The notes beneath the pieces were generated by a model. That model saw only the letters and a program-made list of their open reading frames with translations. It was not told the DNA's origin and made no database searches. Below are positions 6,921 to 12,483 of a stretch of 14,279 nucleotides of DNA, piece after piece. Every line of letters begins with the position of its first letter. Position 1 is the first letter of the stretch. Both the position numbers and the translations under genes were made by a program. The stretch lies in NCBI GenBank assembly GCA_013202315.1, contig JABMRZ010000224.1, forward strand, positions 1 through 14,279, in the 5' to 3' direction. Origin of the DNA: Candidatus Tariuqbacter arcticus. Lineage in GTDB: Bacteria > Electryoneota > Tariuqbacteria > Tariuqbacterales > Tariuqbacteraceae.

Positions 6921-7014
6921 GTGCTGAAAGCTCTAATCTGTCAACTAAAGAGCGAGAGTAGTAATTGAGATTAATCTAACTCTCATTAACTATAAAGAAT
7001 TGGGAGACATTTTA

Positions 7015-7356
7015 ATGAAGATGAATGTCAAGGAACACGAAAAGGTGGTCGTGTTCGAATTAAAAGGTAAAATTATGGGGGGACCCGATGCGGCGGTTTT
7101 TCACGATACACTCAAGGAATACATCAGTAAGGGCTATAAACGATTTTTAATCGACCTTGCCAAGGTTGAGTGGATGAACAGCTCAGGGTTGGGAATCCTC
7201 ATTTCCGGATTGACCACCATTCGCAATTCCGGCGGTGAACTGAAGCTTGCAAGAGTGACTGAAAAGATTAACAGCCTGCTGATGATAACTAAATTGATAA
7301 CCGTTTTTGACACTTACGAGTCGGTTGAAGACGCTTTAAGCAATTACACTCAGTAA
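7015..7356 (+). CDS. STAS-domain anti-sigma-factor antagonist (RsbV/SpoIIAA-like)
   Basis: In partner-switching systems the unphosphorylated STAS protein binds the kinase/anti-sigma factor and frees its target. The single 113-aa STAS domain has the family core IDLAKVEWMNSSGLGIL; S57 is the expected phosphoserine (Ser58 of SpoIIAA), while the Asp two residues before it is Asn here (N55). GGGAG at 7002-7006 lies 8 nt before the ATG at 7015, so this start is preferred over a TTG at 7000 that overlaps that site. The phosphatase gene begins 42 bp downstream and the kinase gene follows it, so the three form a module. Confidence 0.92.
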   Translation: MKMNVKEHEKVVVFELKGKIMGGPDAAVFHDTLKEYISKGYKRFLIDLAKVEWMNSSGLGILISGLTTIRNSGGELKLARVTEKINSLLMITKLITVFDTYESVEDALSNYTQ

Positions 7357-7398
7357 TAATTATACTCACTTTTCGAGTTATTCGCTTCAGGGCAGATT

Positions 7399-8784
7399 TT
7401 GAGCGAAGTTACAGATATATTAGAAAACATCAGGAGTATTGCGGATTCGTTGGCGCAAGAGCTCTCTGTTGAGAAGCGGGTCCAAGGCAGCAAAGGGGAA
7501 TTTGCTGAAGTGGAGCAACAGCTCGCCCGTGCAATCGATTTAATCAAAGAGCATGAGCGGCGAGATGAGCTTATCGACAATTTATATTATAGTGTCGGTT
7601 CCAAACTGAATTCAACTTTTAACTTGGATGAGCTATTGGGGATAATTGTGGATTCCCTGAATAAACTTATTGGGTTTGATGCGGGTGGGGTATTCCTGGT
7701 TAACCAAGATAATTGCGAAATCGAGGCCGAGTATATTGTCGGCTACAATGAGAATTCTTTTGAGCAAGTTCATCAGAAGGTTGGCGAGGGGATATTAGGG
7801 TGGGTGATAGTGAATGGGTCATCAGTGAATATCTCGGATGTCGCTGAAGATGAACGGTATATTAGTGCTCGCCCGGAAACCAATTCGGAACTGGCGGTGC
7901 CGATGATCAACGAAGGACGGGTAATTGGATGCATCAATTTGGAAAGCGATCGAAAGAACGCATTTGATGCGGAAGATATCGCTATATTGGAAACCTACGC
8001 TACTCAAGCTTCTTTAGCGGTGGAACGGGCGAGGCTTCAGCAGGAAATTTGGAAGAAAAAGCGGTTAGAGGAGGAAGTGGCTATCGCTCGGAAGATTCAA
8101 GTTTCTCTGCTGCCGCATACCGCTCCTGAAATTGAAGGGTTCGTGCTGGCTGGGATGAATGAGCCTTCTTCTGAAGTCGGTGGGGATTACTATGATTTCA
8201 TACCCTTAGCCACCGGCGGTTTAGGATTGGCTATTGCCGATGTTTCAGGGAAGGGGATAGGAGCGGCGCTGATTATATCGGGAGTCAGGGCGGCTTTGCG
8301 AGGTGAAATCAGGCATAATCTCCAGCCGCATCAGGTGATACATAAGGTGAACCATTTCGTATATGAAAGTACCGAGATGGGGAGTTTCGTCACCGCTTTT
8401 TATGGGATTCTCATCGGGAAACAGTTCACTTATGTCAATGCCGGGCATAATCCTCCGATTCTAATTCACAATGATGACCGTCTTGAGTTGTTGGAGTCAG
8501 GTGGATTGATCCTCGGTTTTGAAGAGGAACAATATTATGAGCAGGGTATGGTGACTTTCAAAGCCGGAGATAGTCTGCTTTTTTACACGGATGGGGTTAC
8601 TGAAGCAATGGATCCAGGAGGAGTAGAGTATGGTTTGGATAAATTAATACGCACTTTGCGTGAGACCAAGGGGATGAAGGCTCAGGAGCGAATCAAGTCC
8701 ATTCACCGGAGTGTAGCGGCTTTTTCACATGGTTCAAAGGAATGGATGGACGATTTAACCTTAATGCTTTTGTATTGTTTATGA
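7399..8784 (+). CDS. GAF-domain PP2C-type serine phosphatase (RsbU/SpoIIE family)
   Basis: This enzyme would remove the phosphate from the STAS protein in response to a signal sensed by its GAF domain. Order: short coiled N-terminus, GAF domain (about 60-210), coiled linker (about 212-235: QQEIWKKKRLEEEVAIARKI), SpoIIE phosphatase domain (about 255-461). Metal-binding acidic motifs are intact: EVGGDYYDF (D263), ADVSGKG (D281), YTDGVTEA (D398) and MDDLTLM (D451/D452); AGHNPPIL is also present. There is no membrane segment, so it is cytoplasmic. Translation appears to start at TTG 7399, with AGGG at 7389-7392 upstream and no in-frame ATG before the GAF domain. The stop overlaps the next gene as ATGA, which indicates translational coupling. 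Confidence 0.93.
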   Translation: MSEVTDILENIRSIADSLAQELSVEKRVQGSKGEFAEVEQQLARAIDLIKEHERRDELIDNLYYSVGSKLNSTFNLDELLGIIVDSLNKLIGFDAGGVFLVNQDNCEIEAEYIVGYNENSFEQVHQKVGEGILGWVIVNGSSVNISDVAEDERYISARPETNSELAVPMINEGRVIGCINLESDRKNAFDAEDIAILETYATQASLAVERARLQQEIWKKKRLEEEVAIARKIQVSLLPHTAPEIEGFVLAGMNEPSSEVGGDYYDFIPLATGGLGLAIADVSGKGIGAALIISGVRAALRGEIRHNLQPHQVIHKVNHFVYESTEMGSFVTAFYGILIGKQFTYVNAGHNPPILIHNDDRLELLESGGLILGFEEEQYYEQGMVTFKAGDSLLFYTDGVTEAMDPGGVEYGLDKLIRTLRETKGMKAQERIKSIHRSVAAFSHGSKEWMDDLTLMLLYCL

Positions 8785-9197
8785 CTATCATTAAAACCCT
8801 CGATATTCCGTCGACTCCGGATGAACTTACCAAAGTTGATGAGGTTGCGGAGCGAGTGGCGGAGGAAATGAGTTTCTCTAAGGATGAGAAGGATGATATA
8901 GCCATTTCGGTGTCTGAAGCAGTTAATAACGCCATTATGCATGGTAATCTGGCTAATCCCAAGAAGATGGTGCATATCACTTTCATCCGCGAGAGGGATT
9001 CTCTGATAGTGAAGGTTAGAGATGAAGGCAATGGTTTTAATCCGGACGATTTGCCGGACCCTACTTCTCCTGAAAATCTTTTGAGGTTGAAGGGGCGGGG
9101 GATTTTCATCATTCGTCAATTAATGGACGAGGTGACTCACCGAAAGACCAATGAGGGGATGGAGGTTACTTTAGTGAAGAAGAAGAACGCTGGATAG
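8781..9197 (+). CDS. RsbW/SpoIIAB-like anti-sigma factor serine kinase
   Basis: This is a GHKL-fold (HATPase_c_2) kinase that would phosphorylate the STAS protein and hold a target such as a sigma factor. Within 138 aa are the N-box SEAVNNAIMHGN (E46, N50), the G1 box RDEGNGF (D81, G83, G85) and the G2 box KGRGIFII (G105, G107). All ATP-binding residues are present. The start at 8781 gives an ATGA overlap with the phosphatase stop; an upstream in-frame ATG at 8742 would add 13 residues inside the phosphatase gene and is less likely. No sigma factor gene lies beside it, so the regulated partner is unknown. Confidence 0.92.
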   Translation: MTIIKTLDIPSTPDELTKVDEVAERVAEEMSFSKDEKDDIAISVSEAVNNAIMHGNLANPKKMVHITFIRERDSLIVKVRDEGNGFNPDDLPDPTSPENLLRLKGRGIFIIRQLMDEVTHRKTNEGMEVTLVKKKNAG

Positions 9198-9226
9198 ACT
9201 GATCTCTGGCCGAATAGAAATTTATA

Positions 9227-9254
9227 GAATGCCAAGTGTCAAATGTCAAGCATA
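9227..9254. repeat. Heptad repeat array (AAGTGTC type)
   Basis: Four degenerate 7-bp units lie in tandem: GAATGCC, AAGTGTC, AAATGTC, AAGCATA. They are of the same kind as the arrays at 6198-6228 and 6269-6300. These arrays flank the pduT and partner-switch genes on both sides. Confidence 0.6.
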
Positions 9255-9292
9255 GATAAAATAAACATAAACAGATTGGCGAGTTAATCAAA

Positions 9293-10234
9293 TTGGCAGA
9301 ACAAGAAGATTTTGAAACCATTGTTGGAAAGGCGCCGGAAGTTGACGAAAACGACCCTCAGAATTTAATCAGCGCCGGGGTAGTCGGCGCCGGCACGATG
9401 GGGCAGGGTATAGCTCAATTGATGGCTTCCAGCGGTATTGATGTGATTTTGGTGGAGAAGGATGAGGAATCGTTGAGTCATTCAATGAATGAATTGGCGG
9501 AGATGATGGATCGGGAAATCGCTCGATGGGGTATGACCGCTTCAGAAAAGAGGGCGGTATTAACCCGCATTCAAGGGACGACGGATATGATTAAGTTGCA
9601 GGATATTCATTTAATTATCGAATCAGTCACCGAAGATATTGCCTTGAAACAGGATTTGTTCCGGCGGGTGGATCAAATCTGCGACAGCGATGCAATATTA
9701 GTTTCCAATACATCGACTTTAAGTCTGTCCGAAATCGCTTCAGTCACAAGCCATCCGGATAGAGTTATCGGTATGCATTTCATGAACCCGGTATCCAAGA
9801 CCAAGATTGTGGAAGTCATCAGGGGACTACATACTTCCGAAGAGACATTCACTTATATCAAGGGTTTTGCAGAACGAATCAACAAAGTTGCTATTGAAGT
9901 CTACGAATATCCCGGATATGTCACTACTCGTGTGATTATTCCAATGCTGAACGAGGCGATGTATGTTCTAATGGAAGGGGTGTCCACCGCCGAACATATC
10001 GATACCGCAATGAAGTTAGGATTCAATCTAAACTTCGGACCATTGGAATTCGCGGATATGATGGGGCTGGATGAAGTGATGAGGTGGATGGAGACCCTTT
10101 TTCACGAATTGGGTGATTTGAAATACCGCCCCTGCCCGCTCTTGAGGAAGATGGTTCGCGCCGGGCATTTAGGAAAGAAAACGGGGGAAGGGTTCTTTAA
10201 GTATAATAGGGATGGTAAAAAGATTATAGATTAG
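9293..10234 (+). CDS. hbd: L-3-hydroxybutyryl-CoA dehydrogenase
   Basis: It interconverts acetoacetyl-CoA (or another 3-ketoacyl-CoA) and the L-3-hydroxyacyl-CoA with NAD(P)H, in butyrate-type fermentation or beta-oxidation. The Rossmann motif VGAGTMGQG (G32, G34, G37) is followed by SNTSTLSLSEIA (S141) and GMHFMNP (H162, N165), with E174 12 residues on. The catalytic His-Glu pair and Ser are therefore intact. The C-terminal helical domain ends LLRKMVRAGHLGKKTGEGF. Two oddities: T212 (PGYVTTRVI) stands where human HAD has Asn208, and about 24 acidic residues precede the Rossmann fold. It seems to start with TTG and lacks a clear ribosome site, so the N-terminus is uncertain. At 313 aa it is slightly longer than the usual 280-290. 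Confidence 0.9.
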   Translation: MAEQEDFETIVGKAPEVDENDPQNLISAGVVGAGTMGQGIAQLMASSGIDVILVEKDEESLSHSMNELAEMMDREIARWGMTASEKRAVLTRIQGTTDMIKLQDIHLIIESVTEDIALKQDLFRRVDQICDSDAILVSNTSTLSLSEIASVTSHPDRVIGMHFMNPVSKTKIVEVIRGLHTSEETFTYIKGFAERINKVAIEVYEYPGYVTTRVIIPMLNEAMYVLMEGVSTAEHIDTAMKLGFNLNFGPLEFADMMGLDEVMRWMETLFHELGDLKYRPCPLLRKMVRAGHLGKKTGEGFFKYNRDGKKIID

Positions 10235-10276
10235 ACTTGAGTATTATCCTATTAATTATTAAGAAGATACCGAAAA

Positions 10277-10588
10277 TTGATTAATTCACGAATACATTAC
10301 AACAAGAAAAAACTATCCCGCTTTTGCCGGGAAAACAGCATCGCCAGATTGGCTGTCTTTGGCTCCGCAGCTAAAGGCGGCTTCTCCGATAAAAGCGACC
10401 TGGATATATTGGTGGATTTCCAATCAGGTTCCCGGATTGGATTGTTGAAATTTCTTGATATTGAAGAAAGCCTGTGCGATATTTTCTCCTGCACTGCTTC
10501 AATAGACCTTATCACTCGAAATGCCTTGAGCCCCTATTTGCGCGATGACATCTTAAAATCATGCGTGGTATTGTATGAAGAAGGATGA
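10277..10588 (+). CDS. mntA: MNT-type nucleotidyltransferase antitoxin
   Basis: Antitoxins of the HEPN/MNT class inactivate the HEPN RNase toxin by transferring AMP to a Tyr near its active site. The 103-aa protein has the minimal nucleotidyltransferase motif GSx10DxD: G29-S30 in FGSAAKGG, then D41 and D43 in SDLDILV. It seems to start at TTG 10277, as no ATG is available before the motif. Its end overlaps the HEPN gene by 14 bp, the usual arrangement for translational coupling of this pair. Confidence 0.88.
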   Translation: MINSRIHYNKKKLSRFCRENSIARLAVFGSAAKGGFSDKSDLDILVDFQSGSRIGLLKFLDIEESLCDIFSCTASIDLITRNALSPYLRDDILKSCVVLYEEG

Positions 10589-10904
10589 AATCTATATTAA
10601 TCACATTCTTGATGCCATTGAGCTTGTCGAAAAATTCACCTTGAACATCACGCGTGGACAATTTGTCAAAGATAAAATGATTCATAGCGCGGTTATTCGC
10701 CAGCTTGAAATTATCGGTGAAGCCGCAAAAAATATTTCTGATGAATTCAAGAAAGCCCATCCTGATATCCCTTGGAAAACCATCACTGGAATGAGAAATA
10801 AACTCATCCACGCATATTTCGGAGTTGATTTGTTTCTTGTTTGGGATACAGTTACTATCGATATCCCCGATTTAAAAAGTGAAATTCAGTCTTGGCTAAA
10901 ATAG
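10575..10904 (+). CDS. hepT: HEPN-domain RNase toxin
   Basis: HEPN toxins cleave RNA. The 109-aa helical protein carries the RX4HXY active site as RNKLIHAY (R74, H79, Y81); Y81 is the residue that the MNT partner AMPylates in characterised pairs. Other family features are IIGEAAKNIS and IPWKTITGMRN. The ATG at 10575 lies inside the end of the antitoxin gene. With its active-site residues intact and partner adjacent, the pair looks functional. Confidence 0.9.
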   Translation: MKKDEIYINHILDAIELVEKFTLNITRGQFVKDKMIHSAVIRQLEIIGEAAKNISDEFKKAHPDIPWKTITGMRNKLIHAYFGVDLFLVWDTVTIDIPDLKSEIQSWLK

Positions 10905-10935
10905 AATCTGAATTGAGTAATTGTAGGGAAAAGTT

Positions 10936-11028
10936 ATGAAAGGATTTATACTCTCATTAATTCTTGTATTAGCTGCGATGGCTTCCGCCCAACAGACTAT
11001 CGATGTTTCCGTCCAGAGGCGAAATTGA
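10936..11028 (+). pseudogene. Signal-peptide-only remnant of a secreted protein
   Basis: This 30-codon reading frame encodes a classical Sec signal: MKGF, then a hydrophobic core ILSLILVLAAM, then ASA before QQ as a likely signal peptidase I site. Only 11 residues follow before a TGA. AGGGA at 10925-10929 lies a few bases before the ATG. The most likely origin is the 5' end of a secreted-protein gene whose body was lost when the toxin-antitoxin genes were inserted. A genuine small secreted peptide cannot be excluded. Confidence 0.55.
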
Positions 11029-11064
11029 AATTCATAACTCAGTATATTAGCAAGTTTAATAATA

Positions 11065-11385
11065 TTGAGGAAGAATGAGGTGGAACATCAACTTTCCAGC
11101 ATTGTTCATAAGATAACAGAACATATCAATCCGGTGAAAATCATCTTATTCGGTTCACGAGCGAGAAGCGATTATCATCCGGACAGCGATTATGACCTGG
11201 TGATTATCTATGATGGTGAGAAATCCAGGCGGGAAGTGAAATTGGAGATTCGGCGGCTGTTCAGGCCCCCGGGATTTTCAATGGATTTGTTTGTTCTGTC
11301 CTCGAAGGAATTGGAAAGCCAGAAGCAGATAGCCAATTCCCTGGCGCGAGAAATCACGGAAAACGGGATTGTGGTCTATGAATGA
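11065..11385 (+). CDS. Minimal nucleotidyltransferase (MNT family), no HEPN partner
   Basis: A 106-aa nucleotidyltransferase fold with GSx10DxD: FGSRARSD (G30-S31), then D42 and D44 in SDYDLVI. Members often act as antitoxins next to a HEPN gene, but here the next gene is a HicB-like one and no HEPN gene follows. Translation may begin at TTG 11065 or, perhaps better, at GTG 11080, which has GAGGAAG (11067-11073) 6 nt upstream. The stop overlaps the start of the next gene as ATGA. It is not closely similar to the MNT at 10277. Confidence 0.8.
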   Translation: MRKNEVEHQLSSIVHKITEHINPVKIILFGSRARSDYHPDSDYDLVIIYDGEKSRREVKLEIRRLFRPPGFSMDLFVLSSKELESQKQIANSLAREITENGIVVYE

Positions 11386-11564
11386 TGATGAAAAAACTAA
11401 ACTTCACCGTCTTAATCGAGCGGGATGAAGATGGCGTCTATATCGCCAAAGTTCCCGCTTTGAAAGGGTGTCATACTCAAGCCCACACTTATGAAGAACT
11501 TCTGCCTCGAATTAAGGAAGCGATAGAACTCTGTCTGGAAGATATGGATTTTGAAAATCAATAA
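11382..11564 (+). CDS. HicB-like antitoxin, truncated copy 1
   Basis: A 60-aa HicB-fold protein: FTVLIERDEDGVYIAKVP, then ALKGCHTQAHTYEEL, then a helix ELLPRIKEAIELCLEDM. It is near-identical to the HicB at about 12033-12254 but diverges after LEDMD and stops, so it lacks the C-terminal segment of about 20 residues present there. No hicA follows. Three consecutive ATG codons (11382, 11385, 11388) offer starts; the first overlaps the stop of the nucleotidyltransferase gene. This is probably an orphan antitoxin left by duplication, possibly still able to bind the HicA toxin encoded nearby. Confidence 0.8.
   Translation: MMMKKLNFTVLIERDEDGVYIAKVPALKGCHTQAHTYEELLPRIKEAIELCLEDMDFENQ
11388..11550 (+). 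repeat. Direct repeat copy A (hicB duplication)
   Basis: This segment is a near-identical duplicate of about 12033-12196. Perfect tracts include 30 bp (11412-11441 with 12057-12086) and 57 bp (11450-11506 with 12095-12151). Similarity ends at the same codon (GAAGATATGGAT) in both. Substitutions between the copies are few and mostly synonymous or conservative, which points to a recent duplication with some selection. Confidence 0.9.
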
Positions 11565-11606
11565 TTTAGAACAAACAGGTAATAATATCGATTATTAGAG
11601 GTCATT

Positions 11607-11756
11607 ATGCGATTTCGTGTGATTATCGAACCGGATGAAGATGTTTTCGTGGCTTATTGTCCCGAACTTCCCGGATGTGTAACTTATGGAAAATCCATCG
11701 AAGAAGTTAGGGAAAATATTAAGGAAGTTATCGAATTATATCTGAGACCTGAATAG
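11607..11756 (+). CDS. Very short HicB-like antitoxin (49 aa)
   Basis: ATG 11607 begins a 49-aa protein: MRFRVIIEPDEDVFVAYCPE, then LPGCVTYGKSIEEV and a helix ending IELYLRPE. This is the single-domain HicB/UPF0150 fold (strand, DED turn, LPGC turn, helix). AGAGG at 11597-11601 lies 5 nt before the start. It belongs to a different subfamily (CPELPGC) from its neighbours at 11382 and 12033 (VPALKGC). Its small size means automated callers with a length cut-off would miss it. No toxin gene is adjacent. Confidence 0.8.
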   Translation: MRFRVIIEPDEDVFVAYCPELPGCVTYGKSIEEVRENIKEVIELYLRPE

Positions 11757-11809
11757 ACTGAACTGTTATAAAGTAAAAAATAACATCTTGTGAACTGAAG
11801 GGTTAAGAA

Positions 11810-12013
11810 ATGAGCGAGAAATTGTTGAAGTTGAAAATTGAACGACTTCCTGAAGGATTTTTTCTTGCCACAAGCGATGTTTTACCAGGATTAATTGCTC
11901 AAGGTAGAACTTTGAATGAAACGCTTGAAATTGCTCGAGATGTGGCGCGAAAGCTGTTAGAATCTTATAGAGAACATGGCGATTCACTACCCCAAAGTCT
12001 TAGTAATATCTAA
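11810..12013 (+). CDS. HicB-like small protein
   Basis: A 67-aa protein with a divergent HicB-type layout: KLKIERLPEGFFLATSDVLP, GLIAQGRTLNETLEIA, then a helix to LLESYREHG. GAAGGG at 11797-11802 lies 7 nt before the ATG. It resembles single-domain HicB-family antitoxins usually followed by a hicA gene, but the next gene is another HicB. It may be the orphan half of a lost pair. Confidence 0.7.
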   Translation: MSEKLLKLKIERLPEGFFLATSDVLPGLIAQGRTLNETLEIARDVARKLLESYREHGDSLPQSLSNI

Positions 12014-12254
12014 ATTAGGAGTAATTGGTATCATTAAAAAGCTAAGTTTCACGGTTTTAATCGAGCGGGATGAAGATGGCGTCTATGTCGCCAGAGTTCC
12101 CGCTTTGAAAGGGTGTCATACTCAAGCCCACACTTATGAAGAACTTCTGCCCCGAATCAAAGAAGCGGTAGAACTCTGTCTGGAAGATATGGATGTAAGT
12201 GAAATTCCAGAACTTACATTCGAAGGGGTGCATAGACTCGAGGTTGATGTATGA
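11976..12254 (+). CDS. hicB: HicB antitoxin (paired with HicA)
   Basis: The HicB fold runs from KKLSFTVLIERDEDGVYVARVPALKGC to LCLEDMD, followed by the C-terminal segment SEIPELTFEGVHRLEVDV that copy 1 lacks. It is the antitoxin to the HicA encoded next; its stop overlaps the HicA start as ATGA. The start is unclear. ATG 11976 lies 38 bp inside the preceding gene and would add about 19 non-HicB residues. The position that is ATG in copy 1 is ATT here (12033). AGGAG at 12017-12021 would suit a near-cognate start at ATC 12030 or ATT 12024/12033. The 11976 start is given only as the outer limit. Confidence 0.85.
   Translation: MAIHYPKVLVISKLGVIGIIKKLSFTVLIERDEDGVYVARVPALKGCHTQAHTYEELLPRIKEAVELCLEDMDVSEIPELTFEGVHRLEVDV
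12017..12021 (+). promoter_or_regulatory. Shine-Dalgarno AGGAG before hicB without a normal start codon
   Basis: A strong AGGAG lies right after the stop of the 11810 gene. Within 2-11 nt downstream in the hicB frame there are only ATT (12024), ATC (12030) and ATT (12033), no ATG, GTG or TTG. It therefore supports a rare start codon or is a relic of a former ATG start. Confidence 0.5.
12033..12196 (+). repeat. Direct repeat copy B (hicB duplication)
   Basis: Second copy of the segment at 11388-11550. It begins ATTAAAAAGCTAAG where copy A has ATGAAAAAACTAAA, so the initiation ATG differs between copies. After GATATGGAT this copy continues into the full HicB C-terminus and hicA. Confidence 0.9.
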
Positions 12255-12481
12255 CCAAGTTGCCGGTCATTTCCTATCGAGAATTGGTTAAAGTCCTGAA
12301 ATATTTAGGCTTTGAATTAATTCGACAGAAAGGAAGTCACCAGATTTTCAAGCACTCAGATGGCAGACAAACGGTAATTCCCTTTCATAAGGGTGAAGAT
12401 ATCAATAAAGGATTGTTGAAAGCGATTCTAAACGATATTGATATAAGTGTAAAAGAATTCGAGGAATTGAGAAGAAAATAA
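12251..12481 (+). CDS. hicA: HicA mRNA interferase toxin
   Basis: HicA is a small dsRBD-fold RNase that cleaves mRNA. The 76-aa protein shows LVKVLKYLGFELIRQKGSHQIFKH with catalytic H30 in GSH, then TVIPFHKGEDINKGLLKAIL, the canonical HicA ending. Length is typical of full-size HicA. The ATG overlaps the hicB stop (ATGA), giving the antitoxin-first order and coupled translation. It is the only HicA in the window, against four HicB-like genes. ackA starts 2 nt after its stop. Confidence 0.92.
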   Translation: MTKLPVISYRELVKVLKYLGFELIRQKGSHQIFKHSDGRQTVIPFHKGEDINKGLLKAILNDIDISVKEFEELRRK

Positions 12482-12483
12482 AC

